From NCBI GenBank assembly GCA_029891385.1, contig CM057234.1:17780350-17844349 (forward strand): a stretch of DNA of 64,000 nucleotides, read 5' to 3'. The translations under genes were made by a program, and so were the position numbers. Source of the DNA: Erythroxylum novogranatense. Lineage: Eukaryota; Streptophyta; Magnoliopsida; Malpighiales; Erythroxylaceae. The notes below the pieces were generated by a model, which saw only the letters and a list, made by a program, of their open reading frames with translations, ran no database searches and had not been told where the DNA came from. This document shows positions 63,215-64,000 of the stretch, piece after piece (position 1 is the first letter of the stretch; each line of letters starts with the position of its first letter).

Positions 63215-63387
63215 GAAGTCAAAAGTTAACATATTTATTGCACAAGATTTCTTACTTTGCGAAGGTCTGGGGAGGATCATCGATATACTGAGCCTTCTCC
63301 TTGTGTTTTTTACAAATAAGTTATTTTCGTGATTCGAACTTGTGACCTTTTGATCATAAATGAGTTACTTTTAATAGTTGCTCTAAA
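63215..63387 (-). mobile_element. tRNA-derived SINE with perfect target duplication
   Basis: On the minus strand an A-box-like stretch (TAGAGCAACTATTAAAAG) and a B box in GGTCACAAGTTCGAATC form a tRNA-like head. A body with AAGGCTCAGTATATCGATGA and CTCCCCAGACC follows, as in a widespread plant SINE family. GCTTATTTTTCCTAA flanks it exactly on both sides (63200-63214 and 63388-63402), a 15-bp target duplication as made by LINE machinery. Confidence 0.88.
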
Positions 63388-63402
63388 GCTTATTTTTCCT
63401 AA

Positions 63403-64000
63403 ATAGGGTGAAACATCTAAGAGGTGACGAAAAACATGCAACAAAAACATGAAAAGCTTAATGAAGATGGAGATGAAATTCTCGATGATAACAACATAAT
63501 AATGAGAATAAAAAATTACCTTTAAATGAAGAAGGAGAACAAACAAAACACACAGAGGAAGACTGACTAATAACAACTATGATTGATTTTACTGAATAAA
63601 TTTTGCCACTATTGGTTAAGGCAAAGTGAATCACATAAGAAAGGAGAGAATGATGGTGACAGGGAGTTAAAAGAAATAGGTGCAACTAGAACAAAACAAG
63701 AGTGGACATTTGGTTGGTTCTAGTCATGTTTTTTTGTTGTAGTTTTAAGTTTTGTTTTGTTTTGTTTTATTTTTATTTTAGTTTTTATTTTTTAAAATGA
63801 AAATAAAAACATGTTTAATTTTAACGTCAATATAGTTGTATTTTTTACTAATGATAATTATAAATTTGATAAAACTTAAAGATAAATTATTTTAAATTAA
63901 TTAAATTTATTTTAATTTCTTATATTTATTTAATTTCATTAAAATGTTAAATAAATTATTAAATTAAATTAAATTATTCATAAATTTAATTAAATTAATA
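63403..64000. other. AT-rich end of window
   Basis: No gene. The small minus-strand frames at 63310-63685 overlap the SINE and AT-rich DNA and show no family features. The last 100 bases consist of AAATTAAATT repeats. Confidence 0.6.

Overview
This window is nuclear DNA of a flowering plant, most likely a eudicot. It is AT-rich, its genes carry introns with plant-type splice sites, and most of it consists of nested plant transposable elements. I cannot name the species. Only two host genes are well supported, both on the minus strand. One is a subgroup-19 R2R3-MYB transcription factor of the MYB21/24/57/305 type (14569-17647, three exons). The other is a class A1 ADP-ribosylation factor small GTPase (coding 38403-40978, six coding exons, plus a probable 5'UTR intron). 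Both can be spliced by eye into complete proteins of 194 and 181 residues.

Layout. 1-1320 is ATT/TAA microsatellite. A noncoding segment of about 0.9-1 kb is present twice: at 1533-2262 plus 9215-9400, and again at 13180-14230. The first copy is split by a decayed Copia element (2296-9214). Between the copies lies a Harbinger-type MITE (10406-11633, TSD TTA). The MYB gene follows, with sparse intergenic DNA beyond it (17760-23035) that includes a small Stowaway-like MITE.

23036-35240 is a nest. A tandemly duplicated LINE (L1-like) fragment is interrupted by a minus-strand Sirevirus-like Copia element (25780-33018, TSD TTAAT). That element is itself interrupted by a 207-bp element (27438-27644, TSD ATCTT) with LTR-like TG...CA ends, perfect 15-bp terminal inverted repeats and a tRNA-like core.

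The ARF gene follows an AT-rich spacer. A third Copia element (41652-47873) sits about 130 bp upstream of its probable TATA box. Next is a non-autonomous Tat-like Gypsy element (48160-55992, TSD CTTAC). It has lost reverse transcriptase, RNase H and the integrase core, carries a 75-bp tandem array and an antisense ORF, and one of its LTRs holds a 2.3-kb solo LTR (TSD TGTAC). The right end has a broken PIF/Harbinger transposase, an AT-rich tandem duplication, Gypsy LTR-like fragments and a tRNA-derived SINE with a perfect 15-bp TSD.

Most retroelement genes are broken by stops, frameshifts or deletions. The two host genes are unrelated in function (floral jasmonate-type transcriptional control and vesicle-coat recruitment), and nothing suggests they act together. 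The observations I rank highest are the 207-bp element, the duplicated noncoding segment downstream of the MYB gene with a conserved TATA-like motif, and the rearranged Gypsy element.
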